In this document: positions 34,733 through 43,886 of the stretch, one piece after another
Layout: each line of letters opens with the position of its first letter
How positions within the stretch are numbered: the stretch's first letter is position 1
Assembly: GCA_965227065.1 (NCBI GenBank)
Contig: CBDDFN010000001.1
Location: forward strand, 47,152-111,151
Reading direction: 5' to 3'
Source of the DNA: CBDDFN01 sp965227065
Lineage (GTDB): Bacteria; Pseudomonadota; Alphaproteobacteria; SPJN01
DNA length: 64,000 nt
The notes under the pieces: model-generated
The model's database searches: none
What the model was told of the DNA's origin: nothing
The model's input: only the letters and a program-made list of their open reading frames with translations
Position numbers and translations under genes: made by a program

Positions 34733-35592
34733 TCCGCATCCTTGCCGAAACGGGCATCCAGCGCCCAGATCCGTTCAAAGCCGATCAGCCGATTGAGCTC
34801 GGCAAAGTCAAGCCGCGCGCCTTCAATGGCGTCGTTTGACTTCAGCCCGGCATAGACAGACTGCAAGGCGGCCGCCGCGGCGGCGAGCCCCGCCACCGGA
34901 TAAATCGCGATCGAAAAGCCCAGCGCCTTGAGCGTCTCGCTGGGCAGGATGGGCGTTGTGCCGCCCTCAACCATATTGGCAATCAGCCAGGCGCCTTCAA
35001 ACCGTTGCGCAATGGCTTCCAGTTCTTCCTCCCGCGCCGGGCTTTCGATGAACAAGATGTCAGCACCCGCTTCCAGAAAGCCTTCGGCGCGTGCAAAACA
35101 TTCCTCAAGCCCGTGGCTGGCATAGGCATCCGTCCGCGCCACAATCAGAAAATCACGGCTGTCGCGTGCCTCGGCCGCCATACGGATTTTGGCGATGGCT
35201 TCATCGCGGCCGATCACTTCGCGGTTTTTGGTGTGACCGCAGCGTTTGGGAAACAGTTGATCTTCAAGCTGGATACCGCTGGCGCCCGCACGCTCATAAT
35301 CCTGAACAGCGGCTTCGACATTGATCAGCCCGCCAAAGCCCGTGTCGGCATCGGCAATCAAGGGTGTGTTGACCGCCCCGCACAGGGTGCGCACCCGGTC
35401 GGCCATATGGGTCGCGGTCAGATAACCGGAATCGGGTCGCGCCAGAAGACTGGCTGAAGTACCATAGCCCGTCAGATAAAGTGCACCGAAATCCATCCCG
35501 TCGGCGCACAAGGCTGACAGGCCATCATAGATTCCAGGCGCAAGGATAAACTCACCGGCTTCCAGCCGGTTCCGCAAGGCTGGATTGGCCAT
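34729..35592 (-). CDS. Isocitrate lyase/PEP mutase family protein
   Basis: 287 residues from MANPALRNRLEAGEFILAPGIYDGLSA. The Mg-binding LIADADTGFGG (D-x-D) and the loop GIQLEDQLFPKRCGH match the ICL/PEPM superfamily with the catalytic K-R-C-G-H form, followed by VARTDAYASHGLEECFARAEGFLEAGADILFIE. Members include 2-methylisocitrate lyase, oxaloacetate decarboxylase and carboxyphosphonoenolpyruvate mutase; a C-C bond lyase is most likely. Start chosen because the family's conserved LRxRL-x-x-G opening begins here. Next to VOC and CMD genes. Confidence 0.85.
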   Translation of the reverse strand: MANPALRNRLEAGEFILAPGIYDGLSALCADGMDFGALYLTGYGTSASLLARPDSGYLTATHMADRVRTLCGAVNTPLIADADTGFGGLINVEAAVQDYERAGASGIQLEDQLFPKRCGHTKNREVIGRDEAIAKIRMAAEARDSRDFLIVARTDAYASHGLEECFARAEGFLEAGADILFIESPAREEELEAIAQRFEGAWLIANMVEGGTTPILPSETLKALGFSIAIYPVAGLAAAAAALQSVYAGLKSNDAIEGARLDFAELNRLIGFERIWALDARFGKDAD

Positions 35593-35626
35593 GCTCGTCC
35601 CTTTCGATCGATGAAACGCAGGCCGT

Positions 35627-36157
35627 TCAGGCCGCATTCGCCGGGTAAAATTCAAACTTAGCAGGCGGCGTGGAAGGATTGAACTCGGTCTCTTCCATCG
35701 CCTCCAAAGCGCGCGCCCGGTCGGCCTCTTCAAAACTGCCCGTGGTCAGGCAAAATTCAACAGGATTGCCGTCGGGGTCTTTGGTATAGACCGAATGGCA
35801 CCAATTGTGATCAATCTCAAGCACATCAAGACCGGCCTTGTTCCACTTATCGCGCCAGGCATCAAGCTCGTCGGTTGAATGGGCAGTGAATGAAAAATGG
35901 TTGGTGCCCGGCGGGACGTTCGCCGCTTCATTGAGGTCAAAGACGAAGTTCTCTTCGCCCGGCACCTCATTGAGTTCCCAGAACGCGATGAAGCGGCTGT
36001 CATCGCCATCCATGCGGTAGAAGAAGTGCTTGCCCCAGCCGCCGGTCGGCAGCGGGCCAACCTCAACCTTCACAAGCTCAAACCCCATAACGCCTTCATA
36101 AAAGGCGTGGGTTTTTTTGATGTCGCGGGTGGCAAGCGCCAGATGATGATAGGCCAT
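35627..36157 (-). CDS. VOC family (glyoxalase/dioxygenase-like) protein
   Basis: 176 residues. Metal-binding positions of the vicinal-oxygen-chelate fold are visible: YHHLALATRDIKKTHAFYEGVMGFELV (first His), NHFSFTAHSTDELD (second His) and YTKDPDGNPVEFCLTTG (Glu). A single betaalphabetabetabeta pair, as in small extradiol dioxygenases or glyoxalases. Between a CMD-like gene (12 bp upstream) and the PEP-mutase gene (34 bp downstream), it belongs to a three-gene catabolic unit. Substrate unknown. Confidence 0.84.
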   Translation of the reverse strand: MAYHHLALATRDIKKTHAFYEGVMGFELVKVEVGPLPTGGWGKHFFYRMDGDDSRFIAFWELNEVPGEENFVFDLNEAANVPPGTNHFSFTAHSTDELDAWRDKWNKAGLDVLEIDHNWCHSVYTKDPDGNPVEFCLTTGSFEEADRARALEAMEETEFNPSTPPAKFEFYPANAA

Positions 36158-36168
36158 TATCCGTCTCC

Positions 36169-36807
36169 TCAGTTTTCGGTGTCGACCATTGCCATCACGT
36201 CGCTTGAGGCACCTTCAGGCGCTGCGATTTCGACGCAAGGATCATCACGGTCGTCATATTCAAGCCGGAGCGCCCGGCTCATAATTGCGTGCATCATGTA
36301 AGTGCAGGTGATGTAGGTGAATTCGAGAATTTCTTCGTCCGACAGATGCGTCTTGAGCTGATCAAAAAGCGCCTCAGGCACCCGCCCCCGTTCGAGCACC
36401 AGCGCATCTGTATAGGCAAGCACCGCGCGTTCCACCGGCGACCAGCAATCAGCGGCCGCCCAATGGGGGATGGCCTCAATCTGCTCCTCGCTCAAACCGA
36501 CATCGCGGCTGGCCTTGCAATGCTGGGAAAACACAAATTGAGAGCCCACCGCATAGCCCGCGCGGATCTGGCCCAGCTCACGCAGCTTGGGGCAAATTTT
36601 ACGATTGGGATCACGATAAAAGCGGAAACCATCGGTCGTGTGGGCAAACGCGTCCGGCACAATGTTGAACACCGTCCACCAATTGCCCGGCGTGCCGGTT
36701 TGGGTTCCCGGCTCCTTGATCGGGTCACGGTCACCAAACAGCATGTCAAAGATTGCATTGGCGTACGGGTTTTCAGCTTCCCGCCCGGCCTGTTTGAGCC
36801 TCGGCAT
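36169..36807 (-). CDS. Carboxymuconolactone decarboxylase/AhpD-like protein
   Basis: 212 residues. The core (IRAGYAVGSQFVFSQHCKASRDVGLSEEQIEAI followed by VERAVLAYTDALVLERGRVPEALFDQLKTHLSDEEILEFTY) is the CMD/AhpD fold. Only one Cys is present in the usual C-x2-C site, so a peroxidase-type redox role is less likely than a decarboxylase or isomerase role. Starts the minus-strand unit and is divergent from a MarR regulator. Confidence 0.8.
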   Translation of the reverse strand: MPRLKQAGREAENPYANAIFDMLFGDRDPIKEPGTQTGTPGNWWTVFNIVPDAFAHTTDGFRFYRDPNRKICPKLRELGQIRAGYAVGSQFVFSQHCKASRDVGLSEEQIEAIPHWAAADCWSPVERAVLAYTDALVLERGRVPEALFDQLKTHLSDEEILEFTYITCTYMMHAIMSRALRLEYDDRDDPCVEIAAPEGASSDVMAMVDTEN

Positions 36808-36839
36808 AGTGGTTTCTCCCCCAGACTATCCATCAACTT

Positions 36840-36857
36840 AATCAATTTTCTTGATTA
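36840..36857. promoter_or_regulatory. Inverted repeat between CMD-like and MarR genes
   Basis: AATCAATTTTCTTGATT forms an imperfect palindrome (AATCAA/TTGATT around a short spacer), a size and position usual for MarR-type operators. It overlaps the shared promoter area of the divergent genes. Confidence 0.5.
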
Positions 36858-36909
36858 TTGTCGAATAAGCGGAGCTGTGTCAAGATCAGTTCTTGCAAAG
36901 GATTCGGCC

Positions 36910-37440
36910 GTGAACCCACCCACCAAGACCACAGACCCGCTCGATTTTGTACTCGACCAAAGACGCCCGTCTTTGATCGCCGCTCTGTTCCAGGGATTTG
37001 TCTGGTTCGACCGCAGCCTCCAGGATGCTTATGGCCAACGCGGATGGCCCCCCATCTCGCGCGCTGAATCGCAAATCCTGGTTCTGGTCGGCATGGGTGT
37101 GACGCGGCAAAAGGATATGGCCGCCATGCTGGGCGTGTCGCCGCAAGCGGTCAACCAGACGTCCCGGCAGCTGGTCGACAAGGGCATGATCATGCTTGAG
37201 ACCGACCCGCAAGACCGGCGTCAGCGGATCGTCACCATTCCCGACAGCGCCATGCCCATGCATCTGGATGCCATCGCCATTCTCGCCCTTCTGGAAGCCG
37301 AACTGGTGAGAAAGATCGGGCCGGACGCGCATCAGGCGCTGCGCGAGGCGCTTGATACAATCCCTGGCCTTGCACCGCACCCTTCCCCATCGGATGTCGA
37401 TCGCGCCCGCACGGCCATCGAAACCATTCTGAAATCCTGA
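36910..37440 (+). CDS. MarR-like transcriptional regulator (GTG start)
   Basis: 176 residues from GTG at 36910, which has AAAGGA seven bases upstream; no nearer ATG exists and the long upstream reading frame runs antisense through the CMD gene. Winged helix: VTRQKDMAAMLGVSPQAVNQTSRQLVDKGMIMLETDPQDRRQRIVTIP, with the DPxDRRQR wing typical of MarR. Divergent from the CMD/VOC/PEP-mutase unit, which it most likely controls. The AT-rich gap 36808-36909 contains the inverted AATCAATTTTCTTGATT, a possible operator. Confidence 0.82.
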   Translation: MNPPTKTTDPLDFVLDQRRPSLIAALFQGFVWFDRSLQDAYGQRGWPPISRAESQILVLVGMGVTRQKDMAAMLGVSPQAVNQTSRQLVDKGMIMLETDPQDRRQRIVTIPDSAMPMHLDAIAILALLEAELVRKIGPDAHQALREALDTIPGLAPHPSPSDVDRARTAIETILKS

Positions 37441-37497
37441 ACACATACACCCTGCCGCACAAGCCGCCAGCCGGCGGTTCCAACGGCCTGACTCATA

Positions 37498-37516
37498 TAT
37501 TGATATTGATTCTTAG
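37498..37516 (+). promoter_or_regulatory. Fur-box-like sequence
   Basis: TATTGATATTGATTCTTAG closely follows the Fur pattern of repeated GATAAT-type hexamers, about 83 bp before the iron-type TonB receptor start. It lies in an AT-rich island within GC-rich surroundings. Suggests iron repression of the receptor/PepSY operon. Confidence 0.5.
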
Positions 37517-37598
37517 TTGCGTTAAAGACAAAGCGGGACTAGGATAAATTTGCTTGCGCGCCGAACCGCACGGCCATGCTGCGCGTTGAGGGTTGGAC

Positions 37599-39722
37599 AT
37601 GACATACGAAATATGGGCCACAGGGCCGCGCCGGGGGCGTGGACTGACGGCGTCGCTCATTTTGCTGGGATGCGTTTCAGGATCACCGCTTTGGGCCGCT
37701 GACAAGCCAGCTGACGAAATCAAGGTTTATGGCGAGCGAAACGCACAGACGTTGGACGACACCCTATCCAGCGTCGGCATCGTCTCAGCAGATGAAATCG
37801 AAAAGCGGGAGCTGACCAGTTTTCGGGATGCGTTTCGCACGCTGGGCAATGTGCTTGATGCCGACTGGAACGATGCCGGCTTCATCATTCGCGGCGTGAA
37901 CTCCGAAGGGTTGGTGCCTGGTGGTTCACCGCTCGCGGCCATCTATGTCGATGGTGTGCAGCAAACCGTGAATGGTGCCCGCAGGGGTGCGCGCGGATTG
38001 TGGGATGTCGAGCAGGTCGAAGTCTATCGCGGACCCCAATCAACTTTGTCGGGCCGTGCCGCGTTGGCCGGTGCCATCTACATCAAAACCAAAGACCCAA
38101 CCCACAACTGGGAAGCAGCTGGCCGGATCACCTTGGGGACTGACCAACTGCGCGCTGGATCTGCAATGGTGAGCGGGCCGGTCATTGAAGATCAAGTGGC
38201 CTTTCGCGCCACGATCGATTATTCGATCAAGGACAATGATCTGAACTACCCGACCTATTCCGGGTTTGACCGCTATGATGATTATATCACCGATGAATAT
38301 TATCAGGCCCGCGCCAAGCTGCTGATCACACCCGATGGCTTGCCGGATACCGAATTGCTGGTGAGCTACTCCTACTCGTTCGACTCCCCCTATGTGCGGG
38401 ACATCGGCGGCCCCGTGCTTGGTTTTGACTATGCCGACCGGCGCGGCGATCTGAATATCCCCGCGTATGCAGAAGACAGATCAGCCGACACGCACAATGT
38501 CTCCGCCGAGCTGACACATGAACTGACCGGCGCGATCACACTGACATCACTGACCGGGTTTTCGGCCAATGATACAGACCGCTCCTCCATCAATGAAGGC
38601 ACCGCCGGTGAAACCGAACTGACCGATGGCGCCTTCCAGCAAAAATTGTTTACCCAGGAATTGCGGATCAATGTCGTGACGGGACCGATGCGCGCCGTTT
38701 TGGGCGGCTATCTGGCCGATGATCAAAACCGGGCGGGCTATACCCGAAACGCGTATGGACGGATGGATGTCTCACGCTCAAAAGGCGATGTTCTGAACCT
38801 CGCCGCCTTTGGTGAAATCGTCTACGAAGTCTTTGACAATATCGACCTCATCGCAGGCGGGCGCGGCGACTACACCAAGCAGAAAAACACCCAGTTCTTT
38901 TCGCGCAATGGCACGGTTTCAACCGATACCGCATTGGAAACGGCGGAGTTTGTGTTTCTTCCCAAAGCCGGAATTTCCATCGCGCTGGCCGGCGATCAGA
39001 CCGTGGGTTTCACCGCCCAGCGCGGATTCCGTTCAGGCGGGATCGGCGTGCAAAGCTCAACCGGGCGGGAACGCCGATATGACCCCGAATTCACCTGGAC
39101 CTATGAGCTTGGCTACAAGGCAAGTTTTGATACAGGCCGGGTCAGCCTGTCGGCCAATGTGTTCTACTCGACCTGGCAAAATCAGCAAATCGAGGTCCTT
39201 GAAGACCCAACCGATTTCACATCGGGCTACACGACAAATGCCGCTGAATCAAAAAGTTGGGGATTTGAAGTCGAAACCCGCCTTAAACCCTACGATCAAA
39301 TCGATGCCTTCTTATCTTTGGGGTATGTGGATACGGAATTTGAAGATTTCACCGATCTGAACTTTGGTGATCTTTCCGGCTATCCCTTCCCCGAAGCACC
39401 CAAATGGAACCTGGCATTCGGACTGTTCTATAATTGCGATTGCGGTGTTTTTGTGGGCGCGGACGCCAAATATGTTTCAGAGTTTCTGGCGCGGTTAAGC
39501 TCCACGGGCCAGACCATGCTGGATGGCTATCTCATCGCCAATATGCAGGCTGGTTATGACGCAGGCCCGTGGAAACTCACCCTGTTTGCAGAAAATGTCT
39601 TCGACAAAGACTATTTCACCTATGAGCAGCTTTACGATCCGGGAACCGGCGTCCGCGAAGCTGTTGCCGCCACCGTTGGCGAGGGCCGCCTGATCGGGCT
39701 GACCCTGTCGCTGTTCTTCTAA
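37599..39722 (+). CDS. TonB-dependent receptor, probably for a ferric siderophore
   Basis: 707 residues from ATG 37599 (GAGGGTTGG upstream; a TTG two codons earlier is possible). Signal peptide ending WAADK; then EIKVYGERNAQTLDDTLSSVGIVSADEIEKREL, plug motif QVEVYRGPQSTLSGRAALAGAIYI and a barrel ending LIGLTLSLFF. It differs from the two receptors at 24 and 31 kb: no VVTAQKR motif, shorter barrel. The next two genes (small membrane protein and PepSY protein) are the usual partners in siderophore iron uptake and reduction. Confidence 0.88.
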   Translation: MTYEIWATGPRRGRGLTASLILLGCVSGSPLWAADKPADEIKVYGERNAQTLDDTLSSVGIVSADEIEKRELTSFRDAFRTLGNVLDADWNDAGFIIRGVNSEGLVPGGSPLAAIYVDGVQQTVNGARRGARGLWDVEQVEVYRGPQSTLSGRAALAGAIYIKTKDPTHNWEAAGRITLGTDQLRAGSAMVSGPVIEDQVAFRATIDYSIKDNDLNYPTYSGFDRYDDYITDEYYQARAKLLITPDGLPDTELLVSYSYSFDSPYVRDIGGPVLGFDYADRRGDLNIPAYAEDRSADTHNVSAELTHELTGAITLTSLTGFSANDTDRSSINEGTAGETELTDGAFQQKLFTQELRINVVTGPMRAVLGGYLADDQNRAGYTRNAYGRMDVSRSKGDVLNLAAFGEIVYEVFDNIDLIAGGRGDYTKQKNTQFFSRNGTVSTDTALETAEFVFLPKAGISIALAGDQTVGFTAQRGFRSGGIGVQSSTGRERRYDPEFTWTYELGYKASFDTGRVSLSANVFYSTWQNQQIEVLEDPTDFTSGYTTNAAESKSWGFEVETRLKPYDQIDAFLSLGYVDTEFEDFTDLNFGDLSGYPFPEAPKWNLAFGLFYNCDCGVFVGADAKYVSEFLARLSSTGQTMLDGYLIANMQAGYDAGPWKLTLFAENVFDKDYFTYEQLYDPGTGVREAVAATVGEGRLIGLTLSLFF

Positions 39723-39728
39723 AGTCCG

Positions 39729-40169
39729 ATGGCGGTCGGCTCCAGCATCGCGTGGTGTCTTGGCTTGATGGCTGCATGCCACCTGCTTGGGGCCGACTTT
39801 GCCGGACCGCTTTGGCTGATCGGTTCAGGCTTGATCGGTTTCTTCTATGCCTACGCTCGCGCCGACCGGCGGGCAGGCAAATCGCGGCAGCGCACGCGCG
39901 TGCGCGTTGCCGGCGCCTCTCACCGGGCTTTATCGGGAAGCGCATCAGCCCGCATTCTCATATCCGCATTGGTCCTTTCAATTGCGTTGAGTGCGCTGGT
40001 GGCGGGACTTGCTCCGGCAGACCCGACCTCGCGCGCACTGACGGCCGTGGTGATGTGGCCGCTTTTCTACGCCCTCACCGCACTATGGTTGGCCCTTGTT
40101 TCGCGCCGAACCGCGCTGGCGGGCGGGGCGTTCGTGATCGTCGGCGCGCTGGCCGCGGGGTTTGTCTGA
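39729..40169 (+). CDS. Small membrane protein of an iron-uptake operon
   Basis: 146 residues with two helices near the N-terminus (SSIAWCLGLMAACHLLGADFAGPLWLIGSGLIGFFYAYA), an Arg-rich loop, and two or three more helices (ILISALVLSIALSALVAG, ALTAVVMWPLFYALTALWLALV). The pattern looks like a fusion of two short membrane proteins such as the DUF3649/DUF3325 proteins found between siderophore receptors and PepSY reductases. That similarity is by context and layout, not a clear motif. 6 bp from the receptor and 3 bp from the PepSY gene. Confidence 0.55.
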   Translation: MAVGSSIAWCLGLMAACHLLGADFAGPLWLIGSGLIGFFYAYARADRRAGKSRQRTRVRVAGASHRALSGSASARILISALVLSIALSALVAGLAPADPTSRALTAVVMWPLFYALTALWLALVSRRTALAGGAFVIVGALAAGFV

Positions 40170-40172
40170 GCC

Positions 40173-41555
40173 ATGGCCGCCAATCGTCTCAAACCCCTTT
40201 ATGATTTGCACTCCTGGACGGGACTGGTGACCGGTCTGATCCTTTACATCGTCTTGTTTTCAGGGTCGGTGTCCCTGTTCGTTGATGAAATCTGGCCCTT
40301 TGCGCTTGGCCCCGATCACACGCGCGCCGATGCGGCCATCAACACGGCATTGGTTGATCAGGCCTTCGGGCGCGCCCGCATCGAGGCGCAAGACACCCCT
40401 AAACTGTCAGGCTACATTCTGCTGCCCGGTCCTGATCGGTCGTTCCTGCATATGAGCCTGTCGACCGGGGAAGCCGAAATCCAGCTGCTGGGCGATGGGG
40501 CGACGCGCAGTCTTGTTCCCCGCTCCCGGCCCGCATTGCCCATCGTGCTGGAAGCCCTTCATACTGATTTGCTGTTGCCTGCCCCGTGGGGGAGATATTT
40601 TGTTGCCCTGACTGGTCTGGTGTTTGTGGTGATGGTGCTGAGCGGGTTGTGGCTTCATAGAAAGATCGTGCGGGAGTTGTTCACACTGCGCCTGCGGCGC
40701 AGCGCGCGGCTCAAATGGACCGATCTACACAAGTCCATCGGGGCGTTTCTTTTGCCTTTTGCAGTGATGATCGGCTGGACCGGAGCCATTCTGGGCCTGT
40801 CACAACCCCTGCTAACCGGCGCCAACCTCATCTCGTATGATTTTGACGGCGACAGGGCTGCGGCCGCCTTTGCAGGACCGCTGGCAGGTGCGCCACAACA
40901 GCCGGTTCCGACTCCAACCCCGCAGCCATTGTCCGCCATGCTCGACAATGCGCGCCGGGCTGTACCCGGCTTCGTTCCCATTCAAGCCAATTTCAACTTT
41001 CGTGACGGTCGGATTGACCGGGTCCGGTTGTTTGGCGATAGCGGCAACCGGCTCACCTACTTTCCGATGATTGTAATGAACGCCGAAACCGGCAAGGTGG
41101 CGGCAACGGAAGACTGGCGCAATCGCGGCGGTGCCCGCGCGGCCTATGCCATGATCACGCCGCTTCATTACGCCTCGTTCGGCGGGCTTGGCATGAAAAT
41201 CCTTTACGCCCTAGCCGGGCTTGGCACCTGCTTTTCTGTTGCAAGCGGCTTGATGATCTGGCTGACCCGCGCGCGGCTGCACGGCCCCTCACGCCGCCAT
41301 CGCGCAATGGAACGGCTGGGGCTTGGTATCATGGCAGGCTTTCCCCTGACGATTGCCGCGCTGTTTCCGCTCTCGATCATATTACCGGGACTCGACGGCT
41401 CCTCAACTACGCCGCTCAGCCTGACCGTTCTTGGCCTTGCTTGTGGGCTTGGCGCCGCCCCCTTCGCCTTTCCCAAACTGTCGGTGCGCGCATATCTCGG
41501 TGCCACCACGCTGGTATGCACAGCCACCACCCTATGGTGGATTTGGTCCACATGA
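40173..41555 (+). CDS. PepSY-associated membrane protein (siderophore iron reductase type)
   Basis: 460 residues. The first helix follows LYDLHSWTGLVTGLILYIVLFSGSVSLF, then a large periplasmic part, HRKIVRELFTLRLRRSARLKWTDLHKSIGAFLLPF with conserved membrane histidines that could hold heme, and three or more C-terminal helices. This is the PepSY_TM layout of FpvG-type inner-membrane proteins that release iron from imported siderophores by reduction. Third gene of the receptor operon. Confidence 0.83.
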   Translation: MAANRLKPLYDLHSWTGLVTGLILYIVLFSGSVSLFVDEIWPFALGPDHTRADAAINTALVDQAFGRARIEAQDTPKLSGYILLPGPDRSFLHMSLSTGEAEIQLLGDGATRSLVPRSRPALPIVLEALHTDLLLPAPWGRYFVALTGLVFVVMVLSGLWLHRKIVRELFTLRLRRSARLKWTDLHKSIGAFLLPFAVMIGWTGAILGLSQPLLTGANLISYDFDGDRAAAAFAGPLAGAPQQPVPTPTPQPLSAMLDNARRAVPGFVPIQANFNFRDGRIDRVRLFGDSGNRLTYFPMIVMNAETGKVAATEDWRNRGGARAAYAMITPLHYASFGGLGMKILYALAGLGTCFSVASGLMIWLTRARLHGPSRRHRAMERLGLGIMAGFPLTIAALFPLSIILPGLDGSSTTPLSLTVLGLACGLGAAPFAFPKLSVRAYLGATTLVCTATTLWWIWST

Positions 41556-41599
41556 CTGGACGGGGCGGCCTGCCCATGCTTGGTAGGTGACGAAACCGG

Positions 41600-43270
41600 G
41601 TGGGAAGACCTGTTTTGAAGACGCATCGCTCACAGGCATGGCTGCCGATTGCGGCCCTGATAGGTTTGACCGGGACGGGCGTGGGCCTGGTCTTTGTCGA
41701 GGCGGTGTGGCTGCGTGGGCTGCTCAGCTTTGGCGCGATGGCTGCCGGACTTGTTTTATGGGCCGCCTTGCGCCGCGCAACTGCCCGTGAACAAGACGCA
41801 CAGCACGCGCTCCGCGCCGAGATGCGCGCCCATCACAATGTTCGCAAAGATTTGAGCGCCGCGACACAGGCCGCCGAAGCCGCCAATGTCGCCAAGACCA
41901 AATATATGCTGGGGTTGAGCCATGAGTTGCGCACCCCGCTCAACGCCATTCTGGGCTATGCGCAATTGCTGGAACGCCAGCAGGCCGACGCCCGGCTGAT
42001 CGAAAATGCCGCGCGCACCATCAAGCGCAGTGGCGAGCATCTGGCTGGCATGATCGAAGGGCTGCTCGACATTTCAAAGATTGAGGCCGGGCGGCTTGAC
42101 CTCTACCGGCACAAAATCGCCTTCCCTGCTTTTGTGGACGAGCTGGTGAATGTCTTTGCGCTGCAAGCCCAGTCCAAGGGTATCGGCTTTGAGTTCAAGG
42201 CCAACTCCGTCCTGCCTGATCAAGTCTATACGGATGAAAAGCGGCTGCGGCAGATCCTCACCAATCTTTTGTCCAATGCGGTGAAGTTCACCCATGACGG
42301 CACCGTCACCCTGTCGGTTTCCTATCGCGGACAAGTCGCCAGCTTCGAGATTGCCGACACCGGCATCGGCATCAAGCCCGATGATCTTGAGCGGATATTC
42401 CTGCCGTTTGAACGGGCCGAAGGACCGCCGGGATCCCCCATCGTGCCGGGCACCGGGTTAGGGCTCACCATCAGTCAATTGCTGGCCGACATTATGGGTG
42501 GCGATCTTTCGGTGGAAAGCGTGCCGGGCGAGGGAACCGTGTTCACCTTGCGCATGATGCTCGCCTCGGCCAGCCACACCAAAGACAGCGAACAATCACG
42601 CCGCACACTCACCGGCTATGAGGGCAAGCGGCTTTCGATCCTGGTGGCCGAAGACAATCGGGCACATCGCGCTCTGATCACGGATCTGTTGCGTCCGCTG
42701 GGTTTTACGATCATCGAGGCCGGGGGCGGCCATGCCTGCCTTTCTGAACTGGCCTTGCACCGGCCTGATCTGGTGTTCCTTGATCTCACCATGCCTGACC
42801 TGTCGGGCTGGGAAGTCGCCCGCCGCATCCGTGCGCGGGTGGGAACCAAACTGCCGATCGTGATCATTTCCGCCGATGCCGGGGCTGAGCGCAATCAACC
42901 GGATTTCCGCCCGCTATATGACGGCTATATCATCAAGCCTTTCGCCCTGGATGCCTTGCTGGATCAAATTTCGTCGCTGCTTTCAATCCGTTGGGTCTAT
43001 GCCGCTGGACCCGCCGATCCCGCGCCTGTTGCCAGCTTCACGCCGGCAGAGCTTCCAAACCCAAGGCAATTGGGTCAGCTGCGCAGTCTCGCGCATGCAG
43101 GCTTGTTCCGGTCACTCGATCCCGTTTTGGCCGACATCGAACGCACCAAACCCGGCGCTGCGCGCTTTTGCCAAACCGTGAAAACGCTGGTTCAATCCAA
43201 TCAGTTGGATGATCTTCTGGCCCTGATCGATCAGACCCAAGCCGCGCTTACGCCGTCTGCCGCGCCGTGA
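41600..43270 (+). CDS. Hybrid sensor histidine kinase, paralogue of the transporter-kinase but without the transporter
   Basis: About 556 residues from GTG 41600 (TTG at 41615 is also possible). Two short helices at the N-terminus (LPIAALIGLTGTGVGLVFV, LLSFGAMAAGLVLWAAL), a short coiled coil, then HisKA with His108 (SHELRTPLN), HATPase (LLSNAVKF, DTGIGI, GTGLGLTI), receiver with Asp395 (VFLDLTMPD) and a helical tail. From the coiled coil onward it aligns almost without gaps to the kinase at 18.8 kb (for example TIKRSGEHLAGMIEGLLDIS identical in both). It lacks the permease and the nine-cysteine cluster. It converges on ureG, overlapping by 23 bp, so it belongs physically to the urease locus; no response regulator lies next to it. 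Confidence 0.86.
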   Translation: MGRPVLKTHRSQAWLPIAALIGLTGTGVGLVFVEAVWLRGLLSFGAMAAGLVLWAALRRATAREQDAQHALRAEMRAHHNVRKDLSAATQAAEAANVAKTKYMLGLSHELRTPLNAILGYAQLLERQQADARLIENAARTIKRSGEHLAGMIEGLLDISKIEAGRLDLYRHKIAFPAFVDELVNVFALQAQSKGIGFEFKANSVLPDQVYTDEKRLRQILTNLLSNAVKFTHDGTVTLSVSYRGQVASFEIADTGIGIKPDDLERIFLPFERAEGPPGSPIVPGTGLGLTISQLLADIMGGDLSVESVPGEGTVFTLRMMLASASHTKDSEQSRRTLTGYEGKRLSILVAEDNRAHRALITDLLRPLGFTIIEAGGGHACLSELALHRPDLVFLDLTMPDLSGWEVARRIRARVGTKLPIVIISADAGAERNQPDFRPLYDGYIIKPFALDALLDQISSLLSIRWVYAAGPADPAPVASFTPAELPNPRQLGQLRSLAHAGLFRSLDPVLADIERTKPGAARFCQTVKTLVQSNQLDDLLALIDQTQAALTPSAAP

Positions 43271-43886
43271 CGTCCAGACCGCCTTTGTCCACAATGAACT
43301 GTGCAATGACGTCCACGCCTTCACCCGATTTCATATTGGTGAAGACGTAAGGCCGCTCTTTGCGCTGCTGTTTGGTGTCGCGGTCCATCACCTCAAGCGA
43401 GGCACCGACATGTTCGGCCAGATCGATCTTGTTGATGATCAACAGGTCAGACCGTGTGATGCCCGGCCCGCCTTTCGACGGGATCTTCTGGCCGCCTGAC
43501 ACATCGATGACATAGAGCGTCAGATCCGCCAGTTCGGGCGAAAAGGTTGCCGCCAGATTGTCCCCGCCTGATTCAATCAAGATGAGATCAAGCTTGGGAA
43601 ATTTTTCCCGCATGTCCGACACGGCCGCCAGATTGATTGAGGCATCTTCGCGAATGGCGGTGTGCGGGCACCCGCCGGTTTCCACACCCAAGATACGATC
43701 ATCCGGCAGGGCGCCGGCGCGCATCAGGATTTTGGCGTCTTCCTTGGTGTAGATGTCATTGGTGATGGCGCAAATGTCATAGACATCGCGAAAGCGCTTG
43801 CACAGCGCCTCCATCAACGCGGTCTTGCCCGATCCGACCGGGCCGCCAATGCCAACGCGTAAAGGTCCATGGGGGGAAAGGCTCAT
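43248..43886 (-). CDS. ureG: Urease accessory GTPase UreG
   Basis: 212 residues from MSLSPHGPLRVGIGGPVGSGKTALMEAL. P-loop GPVGSGKT, the metal-sensing CPH region in ETGGCPHTAIREDAS, SGGDNLAATFSPELADL, and the guanine-specificity motif NKIDLAEHVGA. UreG delivers Ni with UreE, UreF and UreD during activation of UreC. The ATG overlaps the ureF stop (ATGA). Ends the urease operon. Confidence 0.96.
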   Translation of the reverse strand: MSLSPHGPLRVGIGGPVGSGKTALMEALCKRFRDVYDICAITNDIYTKEDAKILMRAGALPDDRILGVETGGCPHTAIREDASINLAAVSDMREKFPKLDLILIESGGDNLAATFSPELADLTLYVIDVSGGQKIPSKGGPGITRSDLLIINKIDLAEHVGASLEVMDRDTKQQRKERPYVFTNMKSGEGVDVIAQFIVDKGGLDVTARQTA

